From contig CM059568.1 in NCBI GenBank assembly GCA_030386875.1, forward strand, positions 11,270,316 through 11,334,315: 64,000 nucleotides of DNA, written 5' to 3'. The DNA comes from Morinoia aosen. Taxonomy: Eukaryota; Arthropoda; Malacostraca; Amphipoda; Talitridae. This document shows positions 51,039 through 62,508 of this stretch, in pieces (the first letter of the stretch is position 1; every line of letters starts with the position of its first letter). A program made the translations under genes and the position numbers. A model generated the notes under the pieces. The model made no database searches, was not told the DNA's origin, and was given only the letters and a program-made list of their open reading frames with translations.

Positions 51039-53774
51039 TGTCGCGTCTTACAAGACACGAAAAATTTGAAGAATTTTGACAATTTATTCCGGCAACATTT
51101 TGCGGATCCGCGCTGGTCCGCAAGAATGACGCAGCGTGTTATTTGAATTGAAGTGCTCGTGGGAGGAACAGGTTCCCGGATAATCTTAAGTTTCTGTGTC
51201 TTTTAAAAGTAAATTCGTGTTAGAAATTTATTTTAACTTGAACGTGTTACCTTGGTGGCTACATTTGTCGATCGCCTTAACATATTTGTGTTTAGATAGC
51301 GGTGAACAGCCTGCTTCTAGAGCATTCGAGGATGCTTCCGGTGGCCGGTGAACCACCCACATTGAGCTAGAATAGCCGTCGTAACGTTTCATAGCAAGTG
51401 CGCTGCAGTGTAATGTTTGGAAATGTCAGGTTCCATTTTGGCAGTGCTTCGAAGAGAATGTGTGATTTGACTGATAAACTGATTCCTGTTTTTCATTTCA
51501 CTGCTCCAAGTGATTCTGTATTAACGTTCAAATGTTTTTTCTTTCTTTTTGCTCAGCAACATTTGCCTAATAGTCAAGCCATGTCAGCTACGTTGTCATA
51601 GAAAATAAATATAGCGTTGTAAACAGTGTCATAGGCAGTAAATGTAATATGTAGAGACTGACATTTCAATGCATTCGAATTGACACAGAAGATTCATTTT
51701 AAGTTTATTACATTTCATAGTTTGACACAAAACTAACACAATTTTACATTTAATTAAGAACACAAATCAACCACTGCTTCACTATTGAAAGATTTGTGTA
51801 CTGAAAATAAAAAACTATGGTGGTTCTTCCATGGATTAGACATCAGTTGTTGATATTAAAAAATTCATGACACATCGTGCTAAACTTGTGCCAACTCGGG
51901 AACATGATTTTTTCTTGTCTTTGTATTGCGCCCTCTATAACATTCATTAATAGAAAGATGTGAAACAAAGTAAAATAATTTTAGTCGATTGGCTTCTCAC
52001 CTATGAGCTGTGCTGGGCAAGTTGCGCCAGTCAGTAAGGTGGAAGCCTAAAGTTACGGCATTCTCAGTAGACCGAGAATAGGCGCAGAAATTTAAGACCA
52101 CTAGCCCATGTGATTTGTGTTTTCAAAGCGACGTTGATAAACGTGTACTTGCCGCTTTCATTTTTTGATAATCGGATTTGTTGACAATGGCTGATCTGAT
52201 AACCTAAGTAACTTGCCCCTGCTTTAGAGACCTAATTTTGCTGTCCCTCTTCCACAGATTAGTTAAAGAAAAAGACAGAGTAGTCACTTATTTAATATGC
52301 TAAAATAAGCTGTTCCAAGTCTAAAGTGAGGGACCTTCCCCCATCGTCTGTAAGTATTTTAGAGTATCCTCTCTCAACTTGTAACATTACCTAACTCGTC
52401 ATCTCTTTATTATTGTGAAGCGTTCACGTGAAGACTATACATTTGTTGTGCGATCATCCACCTTTGTTTGGATAAAGTGCTTATTAACTAATGACCGCTA
52501 TGTTAAAATTGTTGGGTTAGAGATACAGAACTTATAGTCTTCTTGGCCCTCATGCTTGTGTGGATGTATACATGTGTGTATGTGTGTGAATGCATATGCG
52601 TGTGTATATATATACGGGTGTATATTCATATATATATTTTTTTATGCTTCTTTAAAATGACAGTTCGAACATTGGCCGAAACAAGCGATTCATGTATTAT
52701 TTCCTGGCGTCGGGAATTGCGAAGTTTATGTCATGTACATGTAAACCGTCGAGAGTGTTTTCACCTCACGATGAGAATGCATCGTCCATGAAATTGTGTT
52801 GTCTCTTATAATTACCATTGCATGTATTATCAAGTGTAGATTGAGCAAGATTAGGAGTACATCGCCCTCAATCATTTTTTTTGACCAGTGACAAGAGTCT
52901 TACAATACTCGTGTGCGTGTATCATAAACGTGTTCTTTCTAATGTGCTTCCTAGCAGTGTGTCTTTGGCAGGGTGTTCTTGACAATGTGTTCCTCGACTA
53001 GAGACTTGTTTTCTTCCCTGTCAATGCAACAGAAACCTTTTCTTGTTTCAGGAACTTCTTTCCTAGCTCACTACTCCTGTGCGCCTTGTGCATAGATTCC
53101 GCGTTCCCTCAACCTCATACTAAATGGTGCCTTCTTCTTTCCTCTCTTGGAACATCTTTGTCGTGGTTAAGGGAGGCTAAAACTTTCTTATATAATAATA
53201 ACAATAATCGTAACATTGTGAATCGTCGTTGTGCCACGTCGTTTGCAGGGTGGCGAATTCCCTTTTTATGTGCCACTATTCTATGGCCTCTTATGTCTAA
53301 CTCAGCTATTTCTCGTGTACCCTCGAGGTATGAATTCACTTTCTTGTTTTGCGGTGCTATATAAATGGTGCCTTCCTCTTTCTTCTCTTGGAACATCTTT
53401 GTCTTGGTTAAGGAAGACTAAAACTTTCTTATGTAATAATGAATGTTGCGTTACGAATTCCGTCACTAGAATATCATACCTAGTTCTAACATTATTTAGC
53501 CGTTCTCTGTGTCTTGCTCAAGAAGTAGGAGATTCCTTTCTCGTTATGCAGCGCCATATACATTTAATTGATCATTCGACTGCGATCTTAAATTAGGATT
53601 TTCTTGAAATTCCTGGTCCGAGTCTGAATCATACCTGTCTGTGCAGATTTACGGAACCACGGGATAAGAAATAAAAAAACCTGAAGAGACCTCGTTTCCC
53701 TTTGGGCGTCCTACCGAGTTCCGTTCAATTGCGTGCCGAAGCGAAGATATAATGCCGCTAGAGCACCCAATACA
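51039..53774 (+). repeat. BEL-like element, right (3') LTR
   Basis: 2,736 bp with the same edges as the left LTR. It contains about 105 bp at 51,271-51,376 (cttaacatatttgtgttt... to ...gctagaatagccg) absent from the left copy, and the CR1/L2 fossil at 52,369-52,938. Confidence 0.88.
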
Positions 53775-53779
53775 GTACT

Positions 53780-56243
53780 CTCTGTAATTTGGAGATGGCG
53801 GTTGGGGACATAGTGTGTAGCGGGATAACTGGATAAATCAAGGCTGATCTGACAAAGGCCAAATTCAGTTTCCTTTTGATTTCTTGGGATAAATGCATGA
53901 AACGGTATAATTTGCTAAGATTGCTGTGTCCTATTGCTTGTCTTGTCGATATGTGCGATGAAAAACCGTGTGTTGTGAAGTTGAGGCCCAGTACTTTACC
54001 ATTGTTGGAATATGGAAAATATTGATCGTCTATGAAAATATCTGAGGTTGTCCGTCTGCTGATTGGAATGATTTTGAATTTTTTAACATTTGTTGAAATT
54101 TTCCACTGTTTCTCGTAATGGTTGATTTGCTGTATTGCGTGTTGGGTTTGATGGGCTGCGTAGTTAGGTTTGTATCTGCCTGCAGTAATTTGTGTAATAT
54201 CATCAGCAAAACATATGTAGTCAGAGTTAGGTAGCGGATGGGGGATGTCATGTGTGTAATAGCTGTATAATGTGGGTGAAAGACATGCTCCTTGTGAGAC
54301 TCCGTTTGTAGTATGAAAGGGGGGCCAATGAAATTACCTATCCTGATTGATGCGGTTCGGTCTGTTAGATAATCTGTAAGAGTGCGTAAAAAAAGATTGT
54401 GGATGCCGGATTGCGAAAGTTTGAAAATTAGACCTATGTGCCAAACTTTGTCGAATGCTTTAGTTACGTCTCGCAGTCCTATGTCTATTGTATGCTTGTT
54501 AGCAAGGTTGATGGAAATTGTTTCAATGAATGTGGCTAGTGCGGTGTGTGTTCCTCTATTCCTCCTAAATCCATGTTGTCTGCTATTGTATAAGTTGTTA
54601 ATGATGAGGTGGTCGGTTAGTCTATTGTTAAGAATTTTGTCTAAAAGTTTACCTTGTATGTCTAGTAACGATATTGGTCGGTAATTTTGTACTTGTTTTT
54701 GGGATGTGAGGGGTTTTGGAAGAAATATCATGGTGGCATGTTTGAGCTTATCTGGAAAATAACCTGCGGATATAGAATTATTGAATATGTATAGGAGGTA
54801 TGTGAGCATATTTTTTGGTAGGTTCTTTATTTGTAGAGTGGTGATGCCTGTGGGACCGGGTGCTTTCTGTTTGAATGATCTTAGGGTTTGAATAAGTTCG
54901 TCGAGTGTGATTGGCGGGAATTGGGGAGGGTCCAGTTTATTAATATTGCCTGTATGAAATGGTGTAGTTTCGTGTGCAACATTGTTCATGTATTCTTTTA
55001 TTTCGTTTATGTGGTCTGTATCGAAATCATCGTCATCTTGTTCTGAAAATATGCTGCTCCAGTGTTGTCTGAAAATTTGTTCTTTTTCTTCGGGTGTGTG
55101 CAGTTCTTGTTCGTTATGCTCTAGGTACGGAATTTTCTGTTTGTTATTGTATCCTGTCATTCTTTTTATGGAAGTCCAGAATGCTTTTGGGTCGCTTTGC
55201 AAGTTTATTTCTTGAATTAATGTGTTCCATGTTTGGTTATATTGCCTTTTATAAATGGTTTGCAACTCCTTCCTCAGGTCATTAAGTGCTTTATACAATT
55301 CTTTAGAGGATCTGTTGTTACTAATATAATCCAATATATGTTGGTGTCTGGCTTGTAGGGTTAAGGTTTCATGTGTTGGTTTAATTCCGGGTATTATTCT
55401 ATGAGTAATAGTTGGGATTGCAATTTTTGTGGCTTCTTGAATGTAAGTGGTCCAATTATCCAGATGTTCGTCCAGTTCTTCTAGCGTAGGTTCTTCTTGC
55501 AGATTGGGAGTTAAGCCTGTTAAGTACTGTTTGAATTTTATCCAGTCTGCTTTGTGATATTGGTATCTTGGCTTGATTGGGATTTGGATGGGATTAGCTG
55601 TAATTGTAGCTATTATTGGGATGTGGTCGGATGGAGTTATTGGGCCAGGCTGAAGGTAGATGTTGTGAAAGGCTTGTGGGTTTTGAAGAGCAATATCTGG
55701 TGAGGTGGTACTTCTATGAGTTATCAGTGTTGGAAAATATGGCCCAATATGTATGCATTTGTTCCGTTCGATTAAATAGTGTAAATGTTTACCTCTATTA
55801 TTGTTATAAGTGTGTCCTATTGTTTTATGCGCTGCATTTATGTCTCCAATGAAATAAACTGGGTGTGGTCTATTGAATAGTGTGTGGAAGTCAGCGAAGT
55901 GGAGGTATTCTGTTCTTGGGGGAGTACATGTTGTGCCGATAGTAATTGGTCCCTGCATTGTATATATTGTAATTGCCAGCATGTCCGAATTGAAGTTGTC
56001 GTGTAGTTTATATGATATATTTTTCTTAATTGCTATTGCAGCTCCTGCATGAGGTTCATCTTGTTTGTTCGCATAAAAGGTGTTATAATTGAATATTTTC
56101 ATGTGGTTATCCCCTCTCAGATTGTGAGCATTGATGAGTATAATGTCTGGATTTATGTTATTGTAGATGTTAGATAGTGATATTTTATTAGAGCTCCAAG
56201 ATTGTACATTGTGTTGTAATATTGTTAGTTTGCTAATGTTCAT
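53780..56243 (-). pseudogene. Element A ORF2: endonuclease and reverse transcriptase, frameshifted
   Basis: From ATG at 56,243: an APE-type endonuclease (about residues 1-225; IQHNVQSW, GDINAAH, SPDIAL, SDHIPI), a linker, and reverse transcriptase (KAPGPTGI, YRPISLLD, the catalytic Asp in LRDVTKAFDKVWH). A single-base deletion near 54,312 throws the frame just before the GVSQGACLSP block, so the FADD catalytic motif at about 54,205-54,216 is out of frame and the annotated frame ends at 54,030. The correct frame can be followed to the BEL-like insertion at 53,780. The conserved endonuclease Glu is replaced by Ala (LINAHNL). Confidence 0.85.
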
Positions 56244-56390
56244 TTATAGGAAGTAACTTTTTTAGGTTTTTGCCGCTGTGTGTAGTGATTGGTGCCTTGG
56301 GAGCGCCAGGAATTGTTCGTGTGGTATTATGTTGATTTTTGTTCTTGTAAATTTTACACGGTTTGAAAATATATATTCTAGTAGAGTTCC

Positions 56391-58010
56391 TTATTTAATT
56401 TCTTGTACTGCGAATTTAAGTCCTCTATTGTTTTCCTTGCTTAGCTCTCCCATATACCAGTCTGTGTCAGGGTTTTCAGGAATTGGAGATGTATCTTGTA
56501 GATTGCGGTATAGTTTTATTGGGACATTGTCTTTGTTGTCTATTAATATTGTTGAGTTTTCTGTTTCATCGCTTATCCTTCTCTTCTGCCTTTGACCGTT
56601 GTCGGGGTCTGCATCTTCTGCTTGGGTATCCATAGATGTTTCGAGTGTTGGCTGTTCACGAGTAATTGTTTGTGTTGGTTCTGAAACTCCTTTGTCTACG
56701 TTATCGTAATAAAAGTTGAAAATAGCTGTTGAGTCTCTATCTGGAAATGTGGTGTCAATGTCAAAATTTTCTTTAAGTGATTTGGATAGTATTTCTCCGA
56801 ATTTTTTGGTTCTATCAAGGGCTGCGATGTGGGCTTCTAGAATGAGGGCCGTTAGTTTGATATGTGTTCTATTGGTAAGTATTAGTGAATGTTGCGGTGG
56901 GTTTGTCTGCTGTATGGCTTGTTTGGCAATTTCTGCGTATGTATTTTGGTTTTGCTGTTGTTGTTTTAGCTGTTCATCCTCCCGTTTTTGTTTGATGATA
57001 TTTTTCCTGTAGGGGCATCCCGCTGCTAATGTTCTTTGGGGTCTTTGGCAATTTATGCACTTCTTTAAGGTGTTCTGACAATTTTGGTAGGTATGATCTT
57101 GCGCTGAACATTCTGAACAGATGATTGTCGTCTGCGTGCATTGGTTAGTCGTGTGATCCTCGAACTTGTAGCATTTGTAGCAGATGAGTATATGGGTGTA
57201 TTGTTCCTGTTCACATTGGTATGGGGTTATCTTGGTATGAAACATGTAGAAGCCGTCTCGTAGTATTCGTTGCGCTGTAAGGGTGTCAGTTGCGACTATT
57301 TTGATTAGGTGCGTGTAGTTTTTGATTTTGATTATATCTGTCACCTTTATCCAACTGTTTTGGTTTTCAATTTCTTCCTTTATTTCATCGGTGGGTCTGG
57401 TTCCAATGTCTGAATCTATTTGTCGTACGAATACCGTTCTTTTCGCTCTCAAATCTGGGGGGATAGCCGGAGTCAGGTTGATCTTTTGGAATGCTTGAGT
57501 TGCTTTGGTGGATGTTAGTTTGTCTATTGAGTTTATGTCGTCGGTAACTGCGTAGTATCCATTCTTTGTAGGGGTGAGTCGGATCAGAGGGGCATTTAAC
57601 TCTTTAAAAGTATTTTCGAAAACTTTTCCTCTGTCGGTAGGTTTGGTACTATCAATGGTTTTGAGTTGAATTCTGTATGTCTGAGTTTTGGTAGGATGGA
57701 AGTTGGAACTGACAGGTGACGGATCCGGAAGATGGAGAGTGGTCTGAGGCGCAGAAGCCTGAGCAGACCTACTCGACTCTGAGGTTGTCCTTGGGCGTTC
57801 GGATCGAGTTGTCGGAGTTGGAATGAGAGGGGCACGGGGCGGGCGGCCTCCATGCGCGCCACGACCACCCACCGCCCCCCTCCCCCTCTCAAGGGGGGGG
57901 GGGCATAGAAGTGAAAACCTTGCTCTTAATAGACAACCAACCGAGAACACCAAAAATGCACAAAGAAATGAAAACAAAGTAAAAATAGGACAAGAAAAAG
58001 TTATTGGCAC
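56391..58010 (-). pseudogene. Element A ORF1: Gag-like nucleic-acid-binding protein, shortened
   Basis: 539 codons from ATG at 58,010. Residues 1-100 (hydrophobic start, then a proline/arginine-rich stretch) are probably partly non-coding. The core (about 105-265) resembles the ORF1 region of Jockey-group elements, followed by three Cys/His units: C277-x2-C-x5-H-x4-C291, C298-x2-C-x4-H-x4-C311 and a third (318-332) in which His is Gln. The TAA at 56,391 cuts off about 50 residues that exist in B ORF1 (the TLLEYI and RHQSL blocks remain readable to 56,244). The full frame would meet ORF2 at an ATGA overlap, as in B. Confidence 0.78.
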
Positions 58011-58197
58011 TTATCCCCTATTTACAATAAATACGAATTATTACCTCTCGCTTCCGGATTGCTAAAGTATCTCCTTAAAGGAGTCGAAAATGCTTGCGAT
58101 AATATCCAAGGGGATCAAGCACTTCTCCGAGCAGAGCGTTCGCACCAGACAGAGAAGACATCCACTCGGTATGGTTACCGGAGTGACCATACCGGGT
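58011..58197 (-). other. 5' region of element A
   Basis: Non-coding, between ORF1 and the G run at 58,197-58,212. It holds a strong hairpin: ggtatggttaccggagtgaccatacc at 58,169-58,194 (arms ggtatggt/accatacc). The junction with the 3' end of B falls at the G run. Confidence 0.5.
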
Positions 58198-59637
58198 GGG
58201 GGGGGGGGGGGGCGGTGACAATAGGAAAGAAACGAAGAGAATTAGAGTTTGGCACAGAGTGTGCCAGAAGAGAAATAGGAGGAGAGAAAAGGAAAGGGAT
58301 AGTGGAAGAAGAAAAAGGCGCTTAACGCATAATTAGGTGATCTTGTGCATCTTGTGTTCTTTATACTGCTAATTAGTTAATATAATAAGGGAAAAGTACC
58401 CATCAGGGCTTTTTATGCTAAAAAATGATTCATGTTTTCTATTGTGCCGCGTCTATTTTGCTCTATTGTATTATTAAATACACGGTAGAGGGCGACTTCA
58501 GCAATCCGTACATGAAGTTAATTTAAATTTAAGCTCAGGCAACTTGTGCTCATCTACAATACCCTATATACATACACTATATACACATATACTATATACT
58601 AACATATACATACATAAGAATTTTTTTTTCATATATATGCATATTTACAAATTTACAAATTTTACATACATATACACACATTCATACCCGACACATGCAC
58701 CCACATTTTTTTTTTCTTTTTTTTTACATTGCGCACACACACGACAAATAAACATACATACGAATACATACATTTTTTTTATCGTCCATATATATACATA
58801 CCACACACAGCACAAGAACACACAAATAGTTATATACATCCCATACTCGAGCACCTACAAACATACACACGCACCCGACGATACTCATGCACACCAATAT
58901 GCATATATACATCATTATCATTATTTTTTTTTGTTCATTTTTTTATTTTTTTTATTTTTTTTTCATTTTTTTTATTTATTTATTTTTTTTGTAATTTTTT
59001 TTGTAATTTTTTTTGTTTTTTTTTTATTTTTATTATAATTTTTTTTCCATTTATTCATTCATTATTAATATTATTATTATTTTTTTTTCTTACACTACAT
59101 TATAGCTATCTAAACAATTACACTTATCTTACCTACACAGTAAGCAGTACCTAAAATTTCATTCGTGGTACTGAACTATGACTTAGGCCTATCTAGTTAT
59201 TAAGCAACGGTACAAACAATTTAATATCTACACATGTACATCATCTAGTGCCTATGATTAATGTATGAGTTTTTACCTATACACTATCTTATTTACAAGT
59301 TTTATCTATTCTTACGCTAATTTCCACCTACCATACCTACCTACATATATACATACATTTCAAGTTAATTATTGTTCTCAACATATATACAATTATAGCG
59401 TCTATGCACATCATACATTATATACACCTAGATACAATTTTACAGCCATGCACTTAACACTACACACCTTTTTTACAGAAAGGCTATTGAATGGTTAGAG
59501 GTGCAAGTAAACAGGAATTTAAGAACTTTTTAAAGTAATGAAAAATAATTAATGAAAAAGAAATTTTTTGTCAGTGCGATTGAAATGAAGTAAAATGTCT
59601 GGGGTTTCGGCTTCCCACCCATGGGGGGAAGACCGTC
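58198..59637 (-). other. 3' region of element B
   Basis: Non-coding. The order is as in element A: hairpin cttcccaccc-atggggggaag (59,613-59,633), (CA)/(TA) and long T tracts (58,620-59,095), the catcagggcttt block (58,401), a purine-rich block (58,212-58,320) and a G run (58,197-58,212). ORFs here are T- or TA-tract artefacts. I cannot define the true 3' end. Confidence 0.6.
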
Positions 59638-62508
59638 CTACCGCTCGCCAAAACCCCAGAAAAACAAAAAATAAATGTAAATGAAAGTATTTTTGGTCTT
59701 CCCCCACTTCCTCCGAAGAGGTTTTAGAATTTGTAGGTTTTTCGTATAGATATGTTTGTTAAATATTGGTGGTTCAATTAAACTTTGGAGGGGGAGGAGG
59801 GGCCATTGCGAGTAACTTGAGCTTTTGAATCTGGAGTTTTGTTCTGAGATGAGGTCTGGTGGGAAGGTTAGACTAGTATACAGATCGGGGTCAAATTGCT
59901 GCATATTGTTCCAGATTTTGTTTGCGTGCTCATGCAACAGTATATTGATGGGAGGGACCTTTAGTTGTATGTGCATATATTCAGATGGTATTGCGTCTAT
60001 TAGTGTGTTGCCTGTGATGAATCTGAGAGCTTTGTTTTGAACCTTTTGCAGTTTGGATATTGATGATGTTGATGCTGTGTGTAATGGTATAACCGGGTAT
60101 ATTAGTGGTGATCTTACGTAGGCCATGTAGAGTTTTAATTTCGTTTTTGTGGACAGATGAGTGAAACGGAGAATTCTGTTTAGGTTTTTGTACGCTATTG
60201 CTTGTCTAGTGGAAGCCTGAGATGAAATGCCTTGTGACGTTATGTTTCGTCCTAAAACTTTGCCTCTATTTGTGTATGGAATCACTTGGTTGTTTATCAT
60301 TACATCAAGAGTTTTCCTTCGACTGATTGGAATAATGGCAAATTTGCTGCTGTTGGTTAGGATTTTCCATTTATTTTCGAATGAATTGATCTGTTCTATT
60401 GCTTTTTTGGTTCTTACTGTTGCAAATCTCAACGAATATTGTCCGGCTGTTATTTGGGTGATGTCGTCTGCGAAACATATATAATCCGTATGTGGTAATG
60501 GAGGAGGTAGATCGTGGGTGTAGAAGCTGTAAAGCGTGGGGGATAAACATGCTCCTTGGGGTACGCCGGTGTGCAATGCGAATTTGGGTCCTATGTAATT
60601 TGCTATTCTTATTGCTGCTGTTCTATTGCTCAAGTAGTTGCTCAGAGTCCGTAAAAATAGAGGGGGAAGATTTTTTTGTGATAATTTAAAGATCAAGCCA
60701 AAATGCCACACCTTGTCAAATGCTTTCTTCACGTCTCTCAAACAAATGTCTATCTTACACTTTTGTGCTAGTTTGATTGATATAGTTTCGTGAAGTGTTG
60801 CTAGGGCCGTGTGAGTTCCTCGGTTGCATCTAAATCCATGTTGCCTGCTGTTGAAAAGGTTCTGAATTGCGAAAAAATTTGTCAACCTGTTATTTAGGAT
60901 TTTGTCTAGTAATTTACTTTGTACATCTAGGAGGGAGATCGGCCTATAATTCTGCACTAATTTTAGGGATGAATTTGGTTTCGGTAAAAAAATCATTGTT
61001 GCATGTTTTAAGCTGTCGGGGAAATAGCCTGCAGATATAGACATGTTGAAGATGTAAATGAGAAAATGTATCATGTTTTTTGGGAGGTTTTTTAGTTGCA
61101 GAGTGGTTATGCCTGTTACTCCTGGTGCTTTCTGCTTAAATGATCGGAGCGCGTGCAGTAGCTCTTCATATGATATAGGGGGGAAATGAATTGGATCAAG
61201 TCTGTTAATATTTCCTGTTCTGTGAGGGACAATCGAATGTGCTATATTGTTTATGTGATTATTTACTGCTTCAATATGTTCTCTGTCAAAAAATGGTTCG
61301 TCCTGCTCGGTAAATATTTCCTTCCAATGCTCTCTGAAAATAGGTTCTTTTTCTTGTGGTGTGTGTAATTGAATTTTATTGTTTTCTATATATGGGACTA
61401 TTTGTTTTGAGTTGTTCCCCATCATCCTCTTGCAGGATGACCAGAATGCCTTCGGGTCCTCCTGCAGTTCAAGATTCTTAATTAGTTCTTTCCAGGTTTC
61501 ATGATATTTTCTTTTGTATGTTTCCTGTAGTTTGGTTTTGATTGCGGTCAGGTGTCTATTGAGTTCTATGGAAGGGCCGTTTGTGTAAACATATTGCATT
61601 GTTTGCTGGTATTGTGCTTGTAATTGCAGGGTTTCATGAGTTGGTTTGATTCCTGGTATGATTCTGCGAGTGATAAGTGGGATCGTTGCTTTGCTGGCGT
61701 CCAATACGTGTTTTGTCCACATTTCCAAATAATGATCTATTTCTTTAAGCGTCGGGTCCTGTTTCAATGGGGATGTGACTGTTGAAAGTTTCTGTCTATA
61801 GGCTTGCCAATCTGCTTTATGAAAATGTCTTCGAGGTTTTATGGGAATTTGTATTGGATTTGCCGATATTGTTGCTATTATGGGAATGTGATATGATGGA
61901 GTGATTGGTCCCGGCTTCAGAAAGATATTGTGGTAAGCTTGTTTGTTCTGCAGGACTATATCTGGTGAGGTGGCGCTATTATGAGTTATTCTAGTGGGAA
62001 AATATGGTCCAACGTATGTGCATTTGTGTCTTGTGATTAGATAGTAGAGATGTTTCCCCCTATTATTCCAGTTTGTGTATCCTGTTATATCGTGTGCTGC
62101 ATTAATGTCACCAAGAAAGTAAGTTGGATGAGGTCTGTTAAAAAGCGTATGAAAGTCTATGAAATGCAGGTAGTTAGTTCTGGGGGGTGTATAAGTAGTG
62201 CCTATAGTGATTGGTCCTTGGAACGTGTCTATTGTTACTGCCATCATGTCTGAATGAAAATTATCGTGAAGTCTGTATGAGATGTTTTTCTTGAGAGCTA
62301 TTGCGGTGCCTGCGTAATTTTCGTTCAACTTATTTGAATAGAATGTATTATAATTGAAGATCTTGAGAGGTTGATTGTTTGTGAGGCAGTGACTATTGAT
62401 GAGTATGATATCTGGGTCCAGTGTATTATATATGTTTGATAGAGTGATTTTATTGGTATTCCAAGATAGTACGTTGTGTTGAATTATTGTGATTTTCTTC
62501 AAATTCAT
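59638..62508 (-). CDS. Element B ORF2: endonuclease-reverse transcriptase (open frame)
   Basis: 956 codons from ATG at 62,508. The APE-type endonuclease occupies about 1-225 (IQHNVLSW, Asn12; GDINAAH, Asp134 and Asn136; SPDIVL, Asp183). The last motif, normally S-D-H, reads S-Y-H (Tyr206, His207), while element A keeps SDH. The usual Glu after the first strand is Ser (LINSHCL). Reverse transcriptase about 440-720: KAPGVTGI, YRPISLLD, catalytic Asp592 (LRDVKKAFDKVWH), GVPQGACLSP, FADD at 679-682. A long C-terminal region to 956 has PPINILLHE and WNNM blocks; no RNase H seen. The start overlaps the ORF1 stop as ATGA. The reverse transcriptase may be competent, but the endonuclease is doubtful. 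Confidence 0.9.
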   Translation of the reverse strand: MNLKKITIIQHNVLSWNTNKITLSNIYNTLDPDIILINSHCLTNNQPLKIFNYNTFYSNKLNENYAGTAIALKKNISYRLHDNFHSDMMAVTIDTFQGPITIGTTYTPPRTNYLHFIDFHTLFNRPHPTYFLGDINAAHDITGYTNWNNRGKHLYYLITRHKCTYVGPYFPTRITHNSATSPDIVLQNKQAYHNIFLKPGPITPSYHIPIIATISANPIQIPIKPRRHFHKADWQAYRQKLSTVTSPLKQDPTLKEIDHYLEMWTKHVLDASKATIPLITRRIIPGIKPTHETLQLQAQYQQTMQYVYTNGPSIELNRHLTAIKTKLQETYKRKYHETWKELIKNLELQEDPKAFWSSCKRMMGNNSKQIVPYIENNKIQLHTPQEKEPIFREHWKEIFTEQDEPFFDREHIEAVNNHINNIAHSIVPHRTGNINRLDPIHFPPISYEELLHALRSFKQKAPGVTGITTLQLKNLPKNMIHFLIYIFNMSISAGYFPDSLKHATMIFLPKPNSSLKLVQNYRPISLLDVQSKLLDKILNNRLTNFFAIQNLFNSRQHGFRCNRGTHTALATLHETISIKLAQKCKIDICLRDVKKAFDKVWHFGLIFKLSQKNLPPLFLRTLSNYLSNRTAAIRIANYIGPKFALHTGVPQGACLSPTLYSFYTHDLPPPLPHTDYICFADDITQITAGQYSLRFATVRTKKAIEQINSFENKWKILTNSSKFAIIPISRRKTLDVMINNQVIPYTNRGKVLGRNITSQGISSQASTRQAIAYKNLNRILRFTHLSTKTKLKLYMAYVRSPLIYPVIPLHTASTSSISKLQKVQNKALRFITGNTLIDAIPSEYMHIQLKVPPINILLHEHANKIWNNMQQFDPDLYTSLTFPPDLISEQNSRFKSSSYSQWPLLPLQSLIEPPIFNKHIYTKNLQILKPLRRKWGKTKNTFIYIYFLFFWGFGER

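Larger units (their letters stand above)
44832..53774 (+). mobile_element. BEL/Pao-like LTR element without reverse transcriptase or integrase
   Basis: Left LTR 44,832-47,474, right LTR 51,039-53,774, TSD GTACT (44,827-44,831 and 53,775-53,779), internal region about 3.56 kb. The internal region encodes Gag with zinc knuckles and a DUF1758-type protease, then 0.8 kb of GC-rich coding-like sequence ending at a G-rich polypurine tract. No reverse transcriptase, RNase H or integrase can be found in any frame, so it is non-autonomous. The internal region is GC-rich with many CpG, in contrast to the AT-rich LTRs and neighbours. Confidence 0.87.
43519..58197 (-). mobile_element. Element A: Jockey-group non-LTR retrotransposon, split by the BEL-like element
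   Basis: On the minus strand: 5' region (58,011-58,197), ORF1 (58,010-56,391), ORF2 (56,243-53,780, then 44,826-44,480), 3' region (44,480-43,519). The BEL-like element at 44,832-53,774 interrupts ORF2 at a KLQRVQNRALRF block, where the GTACT target site is duplicated. Other damage: a stop shortening ORF1, and a 1-bp deletion in reverse transcriptase near 54,312. Its closest relative in the window is element B. The 3' end is inferred from the block shared with B, so the exact edge is uncertain. Confidence 0.8.

Noticed and set aside
58544-59154. 164- and 141-codon plus-strand ORFs rich in Phe, Tyr, His and Thr
   Set aside because: They are readings of T runs and (CA)/(TA) tracts in the element B 3' region, antisense to the element, with no domain.
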